A stretch of 64,000 nucleotides of DNA from Spirogloea muscicola (GCA_009602725.1 WELB01000370.1:1-64000), one strand, 5' to 3'; counted from the first letter of the stretch, positions 32,096 through 44,500 are shown. Numbers and translations: made by a program. Notes: generated by a model from the letters alone, not told the origin.

Positions 32096-34831
32096 TTGAA
32101 TGATTACTTCCATGCAACGATGTGGCTGCACTTTCTGTGACATGTGCACACAGGCTTCCGCTTCCCTCCGCAAGGGCATTACTCTATTAGACCTTTTTCC
32201 TGAGGCACTTTGAAGCGCCTCAGAGATACTTTCAAATTGCCAACCCTGATATCCGTGACATGCACGTCCAACCTTCCACCTTTTCGTGCAGGTGATCGCA
32301 CTTCACCCTTTACAGCGTGTCAAAGTCATTCATCACATCTGACCTGTTCGGTCTGAGCTGCCTGATGCCACTCGATGACGAGTAGCAACTCCAGCAAGCT
32401 TGCATTATAATTCCCAAGATGTGACAAATTTGAGTACTAAGGCCTTCTTGTTGTGTACTCTGGTTGTAATCGAGAGATGCAAAAGCTACTAGCTGACATA
32501 GTTCTGCCAGCACATGATCCCGGTTGTGGCTGTGGAGTCTACTTCGAAGGACTGGTTGGGCCACTGCCAGATGTTACAGACAGCAGCACTTCAGGTGTAT
32601 ATTCCAGTGGAGTGGTCTAGACGACACTGTGCAGGAACGACGCCTTCATGGGTTTCATCAGCAAATTATCGATACAGCTTCCGGTGGCAGTACACAGGGT
32701 AGATGGTCGGTGTAGGGCCGTGAGTGTACGCCGGTGATGGCAGATACTTGATGCTTACTTATTACAGATCACAAATTGGTGTACTTGAGGCCGGAGGGCT
32801 AGGGAGGCTGTAATGGGGACAACGTGAGTGTGTGGGGGCGAGTGAGTTCCTCTTCCGCCGTCGGAAGCCTGTGGACTTCGTTGCTTGCTTAAAGTTTCAG
32901 CCAATACGTTGCCTTCCAACTTTTCTTGCGTAGCCGTGCTCTTGGGCGTTCAGATCTGCCCGTTTTTTATGTGGAGCTTTTCGGAAGCGGTATGGATCTA
33001 GCAAGGTTACCATTCTCCATGCGAGCGAGCAGGTGGTGACACTCAAATGATAGCCAGCATGGAAGAGCGCTTCTACCTTCATTGTGTGGTTCTCGGGGAA
33101 TAGCAGCCTGCTTCGCTGCATCACCACTGCTCAAGGCTTTTTACATGCTACGAGGCTCACGAAAAATGCATGGGCAGGAGCACGAGCTTCTCTCATCTTT
33201 GGCGTGTCTAATCTGGCCACCTCCTCTTCAGCTTCACAGCCTGTCTCACCAATGCAGCAGCCTCATCTGAGTCAACTCCTTCACTTCCTTCGACTCAGTC
33301 GCCAGTCTGATCTCCTGCCTCCGTGTGAGCCAAAAGCTTGATTTCCTGGGGCGCAGGCTGCTATTGTACGTCACCTACATTCTTAAGGCCTAAGGGGACA
33401 GGCGGAGTCGTCTGGACCTCCTTTTCGTCAAAGAAGTGCATCTTTGCTGCACACCATCCTCCTTTCCTCAAACAAGTACTGTTTACTTGCTCACCATACC
33501 ACAACAGATTGACTTTTGTTGTATTCCACTTGGATTGCGCATCTACCCACAAATGTCGAACACCCTAAGATGCGCAACAACGGTAGGCTTGTCTCGTGTC
33601 CAAAGATCATGTGGCCTCGTGCATTTTAATGCAATAGTGGAATATCTGCTCGTTCATCATGTTTGTCATGGCTTCAGCCCAGGATTCAGGTTGAGTGAAA
33701 AGATGGGAAAGTAGAGAGTAGCAGTCTTCATCACAGATATGTTCGACTTCTTGTGGCTACGATATATGGCGACGGTAGTACGCTGATATTTGCCTGTGTA
33801 TGCCTGTGCTAAGTTGTGGTGTGTGTGACGTTTGCCTGTGTATGCTCAATTTGTTGTCCACTTGGGTTGGTCGATGTGCTGTCTGACAACTCATCCTAGT
33901 TCCTCCAAGTCTTTTGCTTCACTTTGTGAAGCAGGCGAGCCAGCACATAGTTTAGCGTCAACTGCTCCCTAGCTTCATCGGGAAGGAGTCGTACAGAGCA
34001 CCGCATTCAGGTGGAAGCCCCGAGGATGGTGAGCACCTGATGCCTAGCTAGAACTGCCTCTTCAAATCTGTTCCGCAAATCTGTTGCCAAAGCCTTCACT
34101 GTTTCACAAAGTCCCTATACAGGCTCGTCTTCCTGAACTTCTATATTCGCCAGTCCCATGCTGAGATGGAACTCGCTGTCACTTCTACTGTTTGAGTGCA
34201 GATATTTATCTCGCTTGCGAGTGGCTTATTGATAATGCCGACCAGCTAGTCCTCAGATGGATTGACTACAATGGTCGTAGCTAGAGCGTTCTCCCCAGAG
34301 GTCGACTGACAAAGCCCTGAACTTGCTGACTTTCACAGCACCCCCATACGCCCCTATAGTAAAGCAGCGCTGTCGTCTTATATCTCCACATTGTCTAGTA
34401 TGCATGCATAATTTCTAAGAGCTCGCTGCACTTCTTGTTGCATCTCTCGATAAGCTCAGACAGCAGTCACCGCCGCTTCTTGAGTTCCCCAACCAGAAAT
34501 ACTCCGCTGCCGTTTTCACTTTCCAACGGACCAGCAGCTCGCCCTCGTCCAGGTGGTACAGACGCAGCTCCGCTTATGGGCGGAAGACAGATCGAAAGTT
34601 TACAAGCTCTGCTCGCACTCAGGATGGATAGCAGCAATAGCTAGGACATGCACGCAGATCCGCTCGCCCCATTTCGATATGAGTGCTTGACTTAGCATTG
34701 ATTGAGCCAAAAGTACTGGTGCACCCCATTGCACAGATAAGCACTTCTACTGAACCCTGGGCTGAGTCACAGCTCAGCTGGTTCACTATGTCACCATGTT
34801 CATGACTAATCTTGGTGGCTCAGCTCGCAAA
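32096..34831. other. No recognisable gene
   Basis: AT-richer DNA. Frames of 60-92 codons occur on both strands without domains or splice support. Confidence 0.35.
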
Positions 34832-36870
34832 TCAATTTGCTATGCATACAGGTAAAGGATCACCGCCATGAAACAGCCTTCTGTCCACCTGATTGTCTTT
34901 TGATACCCAATAATGCTTGTACGCCCAGTAACTTAATCCCATCACAGTTGTGGTTGTTATATCAATGCCATATCCTGGAAGTACACTAACAAGGCAGGAT
35001 CTGAATGCAAGCTTGGTTAATCCTGTGCCCAACAATTTCATAGTGACTGCTTTCGAGGCACCTCCAAAAGCGCCTGCAGCTGCAGACCACAATGCTCCCT
35101 TCACAAGAGTACGACAAGCAATTAATTTGCGGTCAGGTCAAGACATGTTGCTTGAGGAGTCCAGGTTTCCTCATCGCTACGTTCATTGATCTGTGGGACG
35201 AGCAGACTGATACGTACATCTGATCCAGATTACTACAGTTGTGTGTATGGGGACTGCAACCAAGGTAAGCAGTCTGAAGATTACCTCCAGTGCAACATGT
35301 TGAGGTTGCCACCCTACATTCATCACTTTCCCCATTGGTGCACCAGACTTGTCCATGTCACAAAGGATCCCCTTCAACTGGATGTAAGGCTGTCCATGCA
35401 AGTCAGTGCTGCCACACATTACAAAACGACCCATTCCTTCTGGCATCTCGATAATGTCTTTATCACAGGTGGAAACAATGACGTCGCGATGGTAAACCTC
35501 CTCCTCTAGCAGCACACCACTGTTGCGCATTGCCTTGACCTTCTCTATTGCATGCTTTGGTGTCCTGCAGCATATGACACACTGTTTCATTCATCTCTTC
35601 AATGTCTCATGGTCCAGCGTGACGAAGGGAAAGCGTCACTTAGGCTTGTATTGAAATGTCAGCCAGACTATATTGCTGCAAAGCGTGTCGTAGAGTTGAA
35701 TGGTTGAGATCGCATTCAGTGAGGTGGCAGTGTGCCACTCTTGAGATGTTGCAACTTACCTTGCCAAGTGACGCTCTTGCAATTCTTTAGTGAAGTCGTC
35801 GAAGCATATCAAGTATGCATCTTCAGTGGCAGGGATGTACACACCATGCTGATAATTTTTCAAAGCCTTGAGGAAACCGCCTGCTTTTGGATGTTCTATC
35901 AGCTGCTCGGAAAAGCAGGCTGGCCTCTTTCGTAGCAACCAAATGTCTAGAGTTCACAGCAATTGTTTTCAGACTCGGAGCTGTACTGGCCAGAGCTGCA
36001 GCGCCTGCAACAGTTGCTACAGCTGCAGCCTGAAGAGAAACATAGCAATTAGTCAAGAAGCACTCATAAAGCGGAGATAACAGTTCGTCCAAGGCTAGGA
36101 CCATGCAGATTGTGAGATTCATGATGTTCTTGTTGCTTCAAACAGCAGTTTGTGCCTTGTATGAGCACAGCCTGTGTGTCATTCAAGCTTGTCGATGATG
36201 CAGCAAGCAGCACTTAAGTCAACAAGCAAAAGCAGGCTTGCCAAACCAATGACCTGACAGCTTCGCATCAATGGTAGAACATTTTGTCCCACTGCCTTGC
36301 TTGTGGCAGTCAACGAGTGCAGTGCAGTTTGTGCAGTGGGCGTCAAGTTCTGGAGGAATTTCTGGACCGTATCCAGAGTCGAGGCTGCCTGGGGCGTGAT
36401 CTGGTTGACAGAATCTTCAACAGCACCTAGCATTGAAGATGCTTGGTTGAGCATCGTGCTAAGCCTTGGTCCAAGCTCTCCCACCAGTGATGCTGTTGTA
36501 TTGGCTAGTTTCCCTACGACATTGCTTGCATCGCCAGCCTTGGCGCAAGCAACCTGAGCCGAATATGTTGCTGCTTCTTCAGCATGAGTGGCTGCATAGG
36601 AAATGGCATTGGCCGCAACATTCACCTTTGCCGTTGTAGCCTTTTCTGCTTCCGCTGATTCGCCGACTCGAGCTGCACAGTGAATGAGCTCGTACGAGTA
36701 ATAGATGTGCATCAAGTTGCCTGGTAGCCAAAGGTGAAGGCAGTGTGATTGCAGATTGGTCAATTGACGAGGGCAACCTCTCTAAAGAAGCGAGCGGACA
36801 GCCTTACCAGCGGCCCATGAGGCTGTTCCGCTGAGCTTGTCAGCAGAGTCGGTGATAGGGTGATCGGTGA
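34832..36870 (-). pseudogene. Gene of unknown function with C-terminal membrane-like region; 5' end lost
   Basis: Five minus-strand exons: up to 36808, 36672-36254, 36029-35760, 35564-35285 and 35098-34832 (stop). The splice sites are GTAAGG, GTCATT, GTAAGT and GTAATC donors with TGTGCAG, CTCTTCAG, TGCTGCAG and TTGTGAAG acceptors. Exon 2 is helical and Ala/Thr-rich (ARVGESAEAEKATTAKVN, GELGPRLSTMLNQASSML). Exon 3 has ATVAGAAALASTA and GVYIPATEDAYLICFDDF. Exon 4 has RNSGVLLEEEVYHRDVIVST and GRFVMCGSTDLHGQPYIQL. Exon 5 has AFGGASKAVTMKLLGTGL and MGLSYWAYKHYW. I recognise no family. Relative to the paralogue at 53231-54453 the start codon region is missing (about 250 bp deleted) and exon 3 is two bases shorter, which breaks the frame. 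Exons 4 and 5 fit the unbroken frame. It is probably a pseudogene, or an allele with assembly errors. Confidence 0.5.
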
Positions 36871-37010
36871 TAAGGTGCGCCAGCCCTAGCCAGCTGAATA
36901 AGCAAACCAGTGGCAGTCGAGGGCGACGTGAAGGCCAGCCCTTCTGCACTACCTTCTCAGCTGCCTCCGTCCTGTGGCGGCACCCTCGCCAAGCCGAAGC
37001 CTCCAGCAAC
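36865..37010 (-). repeat. Block shared with 54665-54810, upstream of both paralogues
   Basis: GGCTGAATAAGCAAA, GGGCGACGTGAAGG and CTGTGGCGGCACCCTCGCC occur in the same order upstream of both minus-strand paralogues. It marks the ancestral 5' flank and sets the edges of the deletion in this copy. Confidence 0.65.
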
Positions 37011-37099
37011 TCCCCTCCTTGCTGCCCGTGAGGAAGGCGGCGCAGACCTTGTTCTGCACTCTTTCTACAGCCTCTAGGTGGGCCATCCTATCTGACTGA

Positions 37100-37140
37100 C
37101 GAGGGGGGGGTNTGGTGGGGGGGGGCGAGCGGGTGGTGGT
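37100..37140. other. G-rich run with a single N at 37112
   Basis: GAGGGGGGGGT, one N, then GGTGGGGGGGGG. A homopolymer-rich spot where the assembly is uncertain. A diverged relative lies at about 54820-54870. Confidence 0.7.
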
Positions 37141-37279
37141 GTTTAGGCGGCAGCGGTGGCGGTGCACCGCCGCCAGGCTCTGGCGGCTGCGCCACGACCA
37201 AGTGTGCACCCAGCTAGAAGTCCTGCGGACTTTCCGGGACTCAGCCAGCAATGGTCACAGCGTACTGGGCCTAGCGTGG

Positions 37280-39250
37280 GACAGGGCAACCTAAAAGAAA
37301 AAGCTCGTAAGGCAATGGCTGTGAGAGCCAACAACAAATCTTCCAATATGACGGCGGAGTTGTATTAAGAGGTGAAGGGCTTGTATGGCCAAGTTTTTAG
37401 GTGTGAAAGCCCAGCCCAAAAGAAAACACAAGGTCTGAAGGGCCGAAAGCCCAGTAGGATTTCAATACCCGCCATCGCCCTCTACTGAAATAGTCTTCTA
37501 GCTGTGTGGTGTCTCTTTTCCGGCACCTTTTAGACTCTTTGAACCTTGTCCATTCTTTCTGGGCTGGCCTTTCCCAGCCCTCTTCTCTCTTCGATTAGCA
37601 ACCTTTATGTTTTGACCCGTGGTTACTGAGCGGGTCTGCTGTAGATTGTGTAGGTCTTTAGATGTGCTTGCCTTGTACTTGGCCACTCGGCCTTCGTTTG
37701 TTTCAAATACACAAAATTCTTTTCTTTTCTATGGGCGAGCAATTTCTTACCCAGCCCCCACCCTCTCTAGGCGAGCAATTTCATTCATTCCAATTGAAGT
37801 TTGAACGAGGTCTGAAACAGAAAGCGCAGCCAGATTGACTGGTGGCTGGGAAAGGCCAGCCTGAAAGGGTCGAAAGGCGCAGGGGCACCCCCAATGAGGC
37901 AGTTGGAGAATTAGCAGCACGTGTAAGGAAGCACCTTGCTGAAAGACAGTGGCTCGTCCAAAAGAGGCGAGGGTTGTGAACAGCCAGCCGAGAAAGTGTG
38001 GACGAGGTCCCAGAGGCTAAATGGTGCTCAAACCTCACAGCTATGCAAGTGACTACAGCAACTGGGAGCTCTGACCCCTCGTCAGCAGCCGCAGGTCGGA
38101 GTGACTTGCAGCTGAAATGATGAAAGCGCGTCCAATTGACTGGTGGTTGTGAGAGGCCAGCTCGAAAGAATGGACAAGGGATTAAGGAGCCGGATGGCGC
38201 AGAGAGCAAGGTACTAAGTGCTAAGACGGCAGCATGGGAAGAAAAGAGCTGCTCACAGCCATCTCTTTACCGTGGAAGAGCTGTTTTCTTTAAGGGGAAG
38301 GGCTGCGGAAAGCCAGCCCACAAAACCCGAAGTCCAATCGAGCCGGAAATAACGTGGAGGACACTGAGGGTGCCTGCTCGGTGAACACCTGGTCAGCAGC
38401 CGTAAGGAAGAAACGGAGTTCCGGGGCAACCCCATTCCTGTAGAGGAGGCAGAAGTCAGGCCACGCCGAGCACGAACGGAGAAGAAGCCTTCTTGTTAGG
38501 AAAGAAGACTCAGCTTGTTCAAGGTGAGGCGATGGCTGTGAGAGGCCAGCGCAATTAGAGTCAACAAGGTCTAAAAAGGCTGGGAAACCGTAAATCGTGA
38601 GACTATTCTCCGTTACTTCTGCAGATGGACGCTCAATAAACCCAACTCGACAGGTGCAAGGAGGCGGAAAAGCCGTCACCCAGTCGGGGACGAGGGCTGT
38701 AATAAGCACAAACAATGAGCAAGATACACAGGAGCCGAAATACACAATGACCACTAAGGGTGCCTGCTAATGACCCCTTGTCAGCAGCCGCAAGTAGGGA
38801 ATGCGTGTGTATTAAGAGATGGGGAGGCCATGTGTGGCCAAGTACGAAGGTAAGCACATTGACAAATGTACGTCACCTGCTGGTAAGCTGACCCGCTCAG
38901 TAACCACGAGTCAGCACATAGAGGTCGCTAGCTGATGCTCGAATACCGGACAGTAGGGGGTGGGTCAGCAGCACAATTTGAATGCTTTTCAAAAGTGGCA
39001 GTGGCGAGGCCAGCCCAAAAACGAACGAATAAGGTTTGAAGGGGCCACAAAGCGCAAGTCGAAAGGAAAGGAGCATCTCCTTTGAAGGGGCTAGGGCTGT
39101 GAGAGGCCAGCTTGGGAAACGTGGACAATGTCTGGAACGAAGGAAAGCGCCAAATGAGACAGGTGAGCAAGTCTATCAAGAAAGGAAAGAGAGTGGCTCT
39201 TCAACGGGGTCGAGGGCTGTGAAATGAAATTGCTCGCCATTAGAGAAGAC
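37280..39250 (-). mobile_element. Cluster of LINE 3' ends and hairpin modules, mostly reversed
   Basis: At least eight modules are visible. Reversed ones lie near 37310, 37400, 37960, 38140, 38290, 38530, 39010 and 39100, and a forward one near 37555-37580. LINE C-terminal tails read on the minus strand near 38075-38100 (SCKSLRPAAADEG in one frame, SDLRLLTRG in another), 38780 and 38910. Most units consist of tail, 3' UTR and hairpin only. No intact LINE is present. Confidence 0.65.
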
Positions 39251-39589
39251 GAAATTTAATGCACCTCTTGTAGGAAAAAATCGTCAACGGAGGCTGGGCA
39301 TCCCCTTCGTCAGGTGCTTCTTGCTTGCAATGCGTATAGCAGTGCAAAGGTTGTAGAGTGTAGGTTTAGGATTTCATAAATGACTTAGAATAAGAATATA
39401 TATTCATGACATGTCTCAGACATAGCCACGTATCCTAGAGCATAGTCAAGTTATATTCCTCGCTGATGTTGAAGCCCTTGCTTGATCAACGCAAGTGACA
39501 CATCACGAACTGTCAAGCATGCCCGAGAAGCGTAGAAGGAGAAGCGGTAGAAGAAGCGCCTCTGTGCAGGCACCTTGTTGTGATAACTG

Positions 39590-40125
39590 ATCAAGTGCTG
39601 ACGCAACGCCACTTTAGGATGCTTCCACAAGTGTCATCTTTCCTTGTCGTCTCCTGCGCCTACGCTGTCTCGCACTACGACCTTTCCATCTTTCCCTGCC
39701 CGTGTAGGCAGATTTACAACCCACACTGCCGGGTGAGGTGCTTAGCCTCTCCAAGCATCTGTACAGCTCTCTTCCCACGGCATCAACGATTCGACTATGT
39801 ATCAGTATGACATCATTACACTATTCACATGGCGCACTGGTGCTGGCGAAGGTGGCTCAGGTGAGGCACGCTCCTTGACAAGCACCACCGGCTTGGGACA
39901 GCTCCGGCCCTAGGCCGGCGGCTGCCGTCCTGCCCGATGCAGAAAAAGGCATCTTGGGACAGCCAAGGCGTGGGCGCCTCTTGCATGACTCCTATGCGTC
40001 TGTTTCCGTTCAGAGCCGACATCACAGTACCCACTGATGAGTGACGCGGTGTCGGTCAGCAGCTACACCGTCGCGTCAGGCGGGGGCGAAGCTTGTGCGA
40101 AGATGGCAGTTAGCGCGTCAATTGC
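39590..40125 (-). repeat. Paralogous block 1, putative 5' exon of a minus-strand gene
   Basis: Collinear with 58998-59530. The best shared frame is on the minus strand, starting at ATG 40034: MGTVMSALNGNRR, then QEAPTPWLSQDAF, with GC-rich DNA upstream as for a promoter. Further on, ASPEPPSPAPVRHVNSV is also shared. A one-base difference separates the frames of the two copies after QDAF, so at least one is broken or an intron boundary lies there. No family recognised. Confidence 0.4.
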
Positions 40126-40585
40126 GGGAGCGCTACGCGCGTTCTGGGCCCGCCACATGGCGGCCCCACAGTAATGCTGCCGGCCAGGCTGTCGGCAGCC
40201 GGCTGAAAAACGCACGGCTGGCGGGCGGGAGGGGGAGGGAGGGCGAGCCGAAGAGCGACGTGAGGACGGCAGTCACTGCGCGGTGTTAGGGAATGCGTGT
40301 GTACTAAGACATGGGGAGGCCATGTGTTGCCAAGTACAAAGGTAAGCACATTGACAAATGTACGTCACCTGCTGCTAAGCTGACCAGGAAAAGAAAGAAA
40401 GCGGCTGCTGATATGAAAGAATCGGCTGTGAAATGCCAGCCAGATGCATACAGGTGTTCATGACGGAGCCAAAGGCTTGGCAGACAGGGCGCCCTCAATA
40501 CCCCCGTGTCAGCAGTAGGAAGTCAGATGAGCTGAGGGGAGGAAGTGCAACCCCGCTGCGCAAGCCAGAGGCTGCTGCAAGGGCN
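40126..40585. other. GC-rich to mixed DNA with a reversed module; N at 40585
   Basis: GAATGCGTGTGTACTAAG and GGGGAGGCCATGTG at about 40290 also occur at about 38800 and 23410. A reversed module piece lies at 40390-40445. A single N at 40585 directly precedes the 668-bp duplicate. Confidence 0.5.
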
Positions 40586-41253
40586 GTCGTGCTAATATGT
40601 CACCATTTTGACTCTTAGTCAGCATCACGTGGTGGGAGCATGTCCCTGCTACCGGGCCGTATGCGGGTCCAACACCGCATCCGAGGGCATGGCCTGGTGC
40701 ACCCAGGTGGCCCTCTTGGAAAGCGTGCTGCTTACTCAGGTGGCCAGTCCTTGTGGGTTCCCGTGGGTTCTCAGGTGGCCCCCTTGACGGGCTTTACTCG
40801 TGGCCCTCGAGCCTTGCTCAATGTGTTACCTAGGTTGATCTACCGAGAGGGTTAGGACTTGGTCAGCGCGAGGCTCGCGCATGGTCAATCATATGACGAC
40901 AGCACATGGTCCACGTTCACTTGCTGGTCAAGCAGGCGATGGCTGAGAGGAATTTGAAAGCGCGTCCAAAGTGAGAAGTCTTTCTATTTTAAAGTGAGAG
41001 CAAAGTGAGAGGTCAGCCCAGGAAAAGAATGAACAAAGTGCTGCGATGGCCCGGCAACGGGACATTGAATCGGGACATTGAACCGGGACGGTGTTCCGGC
41101 TCATTTTTCCGAACGGCGGGAACCGGGGGGGTCTTTTCAAAAACTGCCCGAGGGGAGCTGCTTGGCGCGGCCAATCACTCTGCGCCACCGAGCGCAGCAC
41201 TTATCTTCCCCAATCACCTTCACAGCGGCGCGGCCGAGGCAACCGGCACCTGC
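40586..41253 (+). repeat. 668-bp segment, copy 2 of an apparently identical pair
   Basis: By eye identical to 9275-9942. Its left edge abuts the N at 40585. Its right edge meets AGTGGCTCCCATGCCTGC, which belongs to the paralogous block that also starts near 60410. It lies 109 bp before an ATG at 41362, in the same orientation as copy 1 lies before the gene at 10305. Confidence 0.85.
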
Positions 41254-41259
41254 AGTGGC

Positions 41260-43200
41260 TCCCATGCCTGCATGCTCACAATGCAGTCCCCTGCTCGTGC
41301 GAGCGCCCGCGGCTGGCTCCGCGTCCGAGCTCGCCTCGCGTCGCTTTGCAGCACTACCGTCATGGCCAACTCAGCACTGGTGCACAGAAACAACGGCGTC
41401 CCGGTGTTCACGGTCATCTTAACCTGCGTGGTGAGTCGCATTCAGCCAGAATGCGACTCTCGTGAGCACTTCCGGGCATCATGCCAGTCAGCTGAATATG
41501 TGCTTTCCAAGATGTCAATCGTTGAGCGTGATCATACCTTCTTTCTGATATGCTTGGATGGATGCCTCGGACTGATGAGAAAGGAAAGGTGCACACATTT
41601 CAGCAGAGGACCACTGGTCAAGTGCAGAGGGTTGCTCAAGCGGTGAACGCCTGCAGTTCGAGTGTCGCTGTTGCACTCAGGCACCTCTGTCTGTTTTGTA
41701 GGCTGCGAAAGCTTCTGCATTGGGAAGGGGGACCGCCCAAATTGTTTGTGCCATTGGGATGCATCTCTATGGCTTCGTAGGATCGATACAAGCCCTCGGA
41801 AGGCGGACTGTCTCTCCCATGAGCATTTTCCAGGTGAGCTAGCGATGTCTAAGTAGACGCTAAGTGCTCCAAACAAAGTCCAATCAGTCGACTATTACCT
41901 CAAGTGCCATTCTGGGCCACTTTAAGCAATCTGAATATTGGACCGTTGGCTTCTGGATCTGAGCTCAGTGGCTTGTGCAGAAGGCACCGACTGAATTGGA
42001 CGTCACGGACTATCCGCCCGCGGATGATGAGAGAGGCTATCATGTATTTCAACTGGACAACCTCCTGTGTACATGGAAGCAATTGCAGAGCTGGCTTAAT
42101 GATGTATAGGTAGCAAATCTGTTTAGACTTCCAGCAAATTCTGGCTGCTAAGAGTGTCATCTGTTGATTGATATAAAATGCATGTGGGACTCTGTTTAAC
42201 GACATTTCAAAAGTAAGGAAATGGTCTCAGTGATAGACAAGACGCTGAGATGTCTTGTTCTTGTGTCTCACTACCTTCAGTGTCTGGCTTGGTCTGCCAG
42301 CCGCATGTCAAGGAGCCTTTAGCTGAAGTTGGTCAGGGCAACCATATGCCGCCTGCACTGCCGGCATCCTGAAGTTGGACAATGTCTGCAAGACGTGGGT
42401 ACGGACCCCCATGACTTGCTTGCTCAAATACTACAATTCCAACTCCCACCAGTAATACAAAAACCATATGCAAATCCAGTAAAGTACTCCTAGGCCTCCA
42501 ACGTATAAAATGGCGTCACATTGCACAAAAATGAAGCTCCTACAGAGAGCCTGATAGGAAGATTCATGTGTGTCACGAGGAAGACGAGTAACAGATGTGC
42601 ATAGTGTTTGAAGCTGGCTGCCCTTTGTCCTGTTGTGATGGACCTTTCCTATGATCCAAGCTTGATCAATATTATCACACATGTCATTACAGCAAAACGA
42701 AGGACCCACTGTCTAGATCTCTACTGAAGTGTCTGGCCTTCTTCTCCAGCAAGTGTGCGACAATGCGTCGGTGGCTATTTTATGCAAATCTGACATAAAT
42801 GCTGAGGTGGCTGCACAGGTGGATACATAAGGCGGACTTGCTGTGGGCTAGTTGCGTGCACGGTACCTTCGGCTCAGCTTCGGTAGGGAGAATACTGCAA
42901 TTGCCGTGGCAAGACGGCATCGGTGCATCACCCTGGTGCACGCGACGCTCGAAAGCGGCCCTAAAGCAAATAGAAGGTCCATATGCGAAAGTCAGGAGTT
43001 TTGACTCATATCATCGCCATGGCGAGTGTTGGTAGGCCATTTGTGGGGGTATGGACATCGGTCAAAATTCGTCCCGGGCGACACTGCGATGAGGGCGGGG
43101 CAGCCAAACGGCCAGACGGCCTGCCCCAACAAACAATGTATTCTTCGCCTGACCGACATTACATGGAGCGGAGGGCCGATGCTGAGACATCTGATCGTCA
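41260..43200. repeat. Paralogous block, copy 1 of three
   Basis: Collinear with 60405-62450 over nearly 2 kb at about 80% identity, and partly with 48720-50000. A short plus-strand exon is conserved: 41362-41430, MANSALVHRNNGVP then VILTCV, with a GTGAGT donor. Conserved minus-strand frames include LLPCTQEVVQLKYMIASLII (about 42100-42030), PLSSDPEANGPIFRLLKV (about 41960-41920) and TRLPRDTHESSYQALCRS (about 42600-42540). Both strands keep open frames, so the direction of the gene is undecided. No known domain. Confidence 0.4.
42953..42958. other. Empty site for the hairpin module inserted at 62112
   Basis: AAGCGG, within CGCTCGAAAGCGGCCCTAAAG, aligns to the AAGAGG that flanks the insertion in the paralogous block. 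There is one copy here and two there. Confidence 0.75.
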
Positions 43201-43778
43201 AGTTATTTCAAAACGTTCTCACGGACCAACTTGCCATACTTGTGCTTGTTCGTTACCCCAAAAGGCCATTCGCTACTCTTTTGCTGCCTTGCTTTCGCAA
43301 AAAATAGGATAGCTAGCTCGTCTACGGGGAAAGCAGTCTGATGAGAGGCCAACAGTGTCAAAATGAATCAGTATCGGTAAACAAGCACAAAAAGTATTTA
43401 CACAAAAATCCTATCTTAGGACTGATTATAGTAGTGTCTTCTGAACCTGAAGCTTCCTTCAATCACTAGGAAGATCTCACAACTCACTGAACACACCCTT
43501 GCTCACTAGAGTCTGCTGTGCAACTAAAGGGATGCGTACTGGCCGCATGACCAGTACAGATAGGCAAGTGGCAATGGCTCGTTGATCGTAGTGTCCAGGA
43601 ACTCATCGACGAGACGGCACAATCGAAGTCGCTAGCCGACCGGGCTAAGGTGACTCTTCGGACAAGCCTGCAGCTTATCTTGGTTCGTGTGGATGCCAGC
43701 ATACATGTAAGAGCATACACGCAAGCAGTAAGCATGCACGCAAGCAGTAGATGCAGTGCCCTCAATTCTGAGACGATG
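43201..43778. other. No recognisable gene
   Basis: Short frames only; no repeats of note. Confidence 0.3.
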
Positions 43779-43887
43779 GGAGTGTTACCTTACCAGCACC
43801 GTTGGCGCTGAGTGTTACCTTACCAGCACCGTTGGCGCAGTCCTACTATTCCTTAACAGCCGAACCCAACAAGGACAACTCAACCCT
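43779..43887. repeat. 31-bp tandem pair, then a 32-bp motif shared with 14663
   Basis: GTGTTACCTTACCAGCACCG occurs twice, 31 bp apart (about 43780 and 43811). It is followed at 43856-43887 by an exact 32-bp match to 14663-14694, starting ACAGCCGAACCCAACAAGG. Confidence 0.75.
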
Positions 43888-44039
43888 CACTGTGTGTGTG
43901 AGGGCAAGTTCTCACAGTGAGAGGTCAGCCTAAAAGCCATGAACAAGGCTGAACAGAGCCGGTAGTCTTTAACCAACCAAAATACTTTCCGTTTTCTGCG
44001 AATGGGACGCTCAATGATTTCTAGTCCACAAATGCATTT

Positions 44040-44320
44040 TGGAGTAAGAAGAGGACGAAATGTCCCGTCCTGTCGAGAGCCAGAGCCAGCTGCCAAGGCG
44101 CGACCTGCGCGCAAGTGTGGAAAGTCGGAGCCAACAGCCAAGGCGCGGCCTGCGAGCATGTGCACGGCAATCGCCAGAGCACGCTGCAGAGAAATGGCAA
44201 AGCGCGTACTGTGCAATTGAGTGAGCGACCCGGCAGCTTCAAAGCCGGGCTGCTCGCTCTGCTTCCCTTAACGGCAGGTCACAGCTCGCAGTGCAAGCTG
44301 CTGGAGCAGGTCGAGCCAGC
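44040..44320 (-). mobile_element. LINE C-terminal tail remnant, reversed
   Basis: The minus-strand frame has FAISLQRALAIAVHMLAGRAL and a second AGRALAAGSGSRQ, parallel to SLQRSMARALHLRAGRALA at 46040. Upstream, at 44320-44230, it matches the region before the tail at 46730-46850. A piece of the AGRAL segment is duplicated inside this copy. Confidence 0.5.
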
Positions 44321-44419
44321 AACTCTCCAGCAAAATCGTCGCCAGCAGGGTGATTTGCATACTCCGCTCCTTGGCACCTGCCGCTTGGCAGACTGCATAG
44401 CCTGCCTTCCTGCTTGTTC

Positions 44420-44500
44420 ATTTCTTGTACATTCCTTCGAGGCTGGCCTCTCATAGCCAGTGCAATACATTGGTAGAGCTGCTTCTTTTTGGAAAGGACT
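44420..44500 (+). repeat. Hairpin module, TTGGTAGAGCTGC subfamily
   Basis: TTGTACATTCC, then GGCTGGCCTCTCATAGCC and ACATTGGTAGAGCTGC. A reversed partner of the same subfamily lies at about 44830-44890. Confidence 0.65.
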
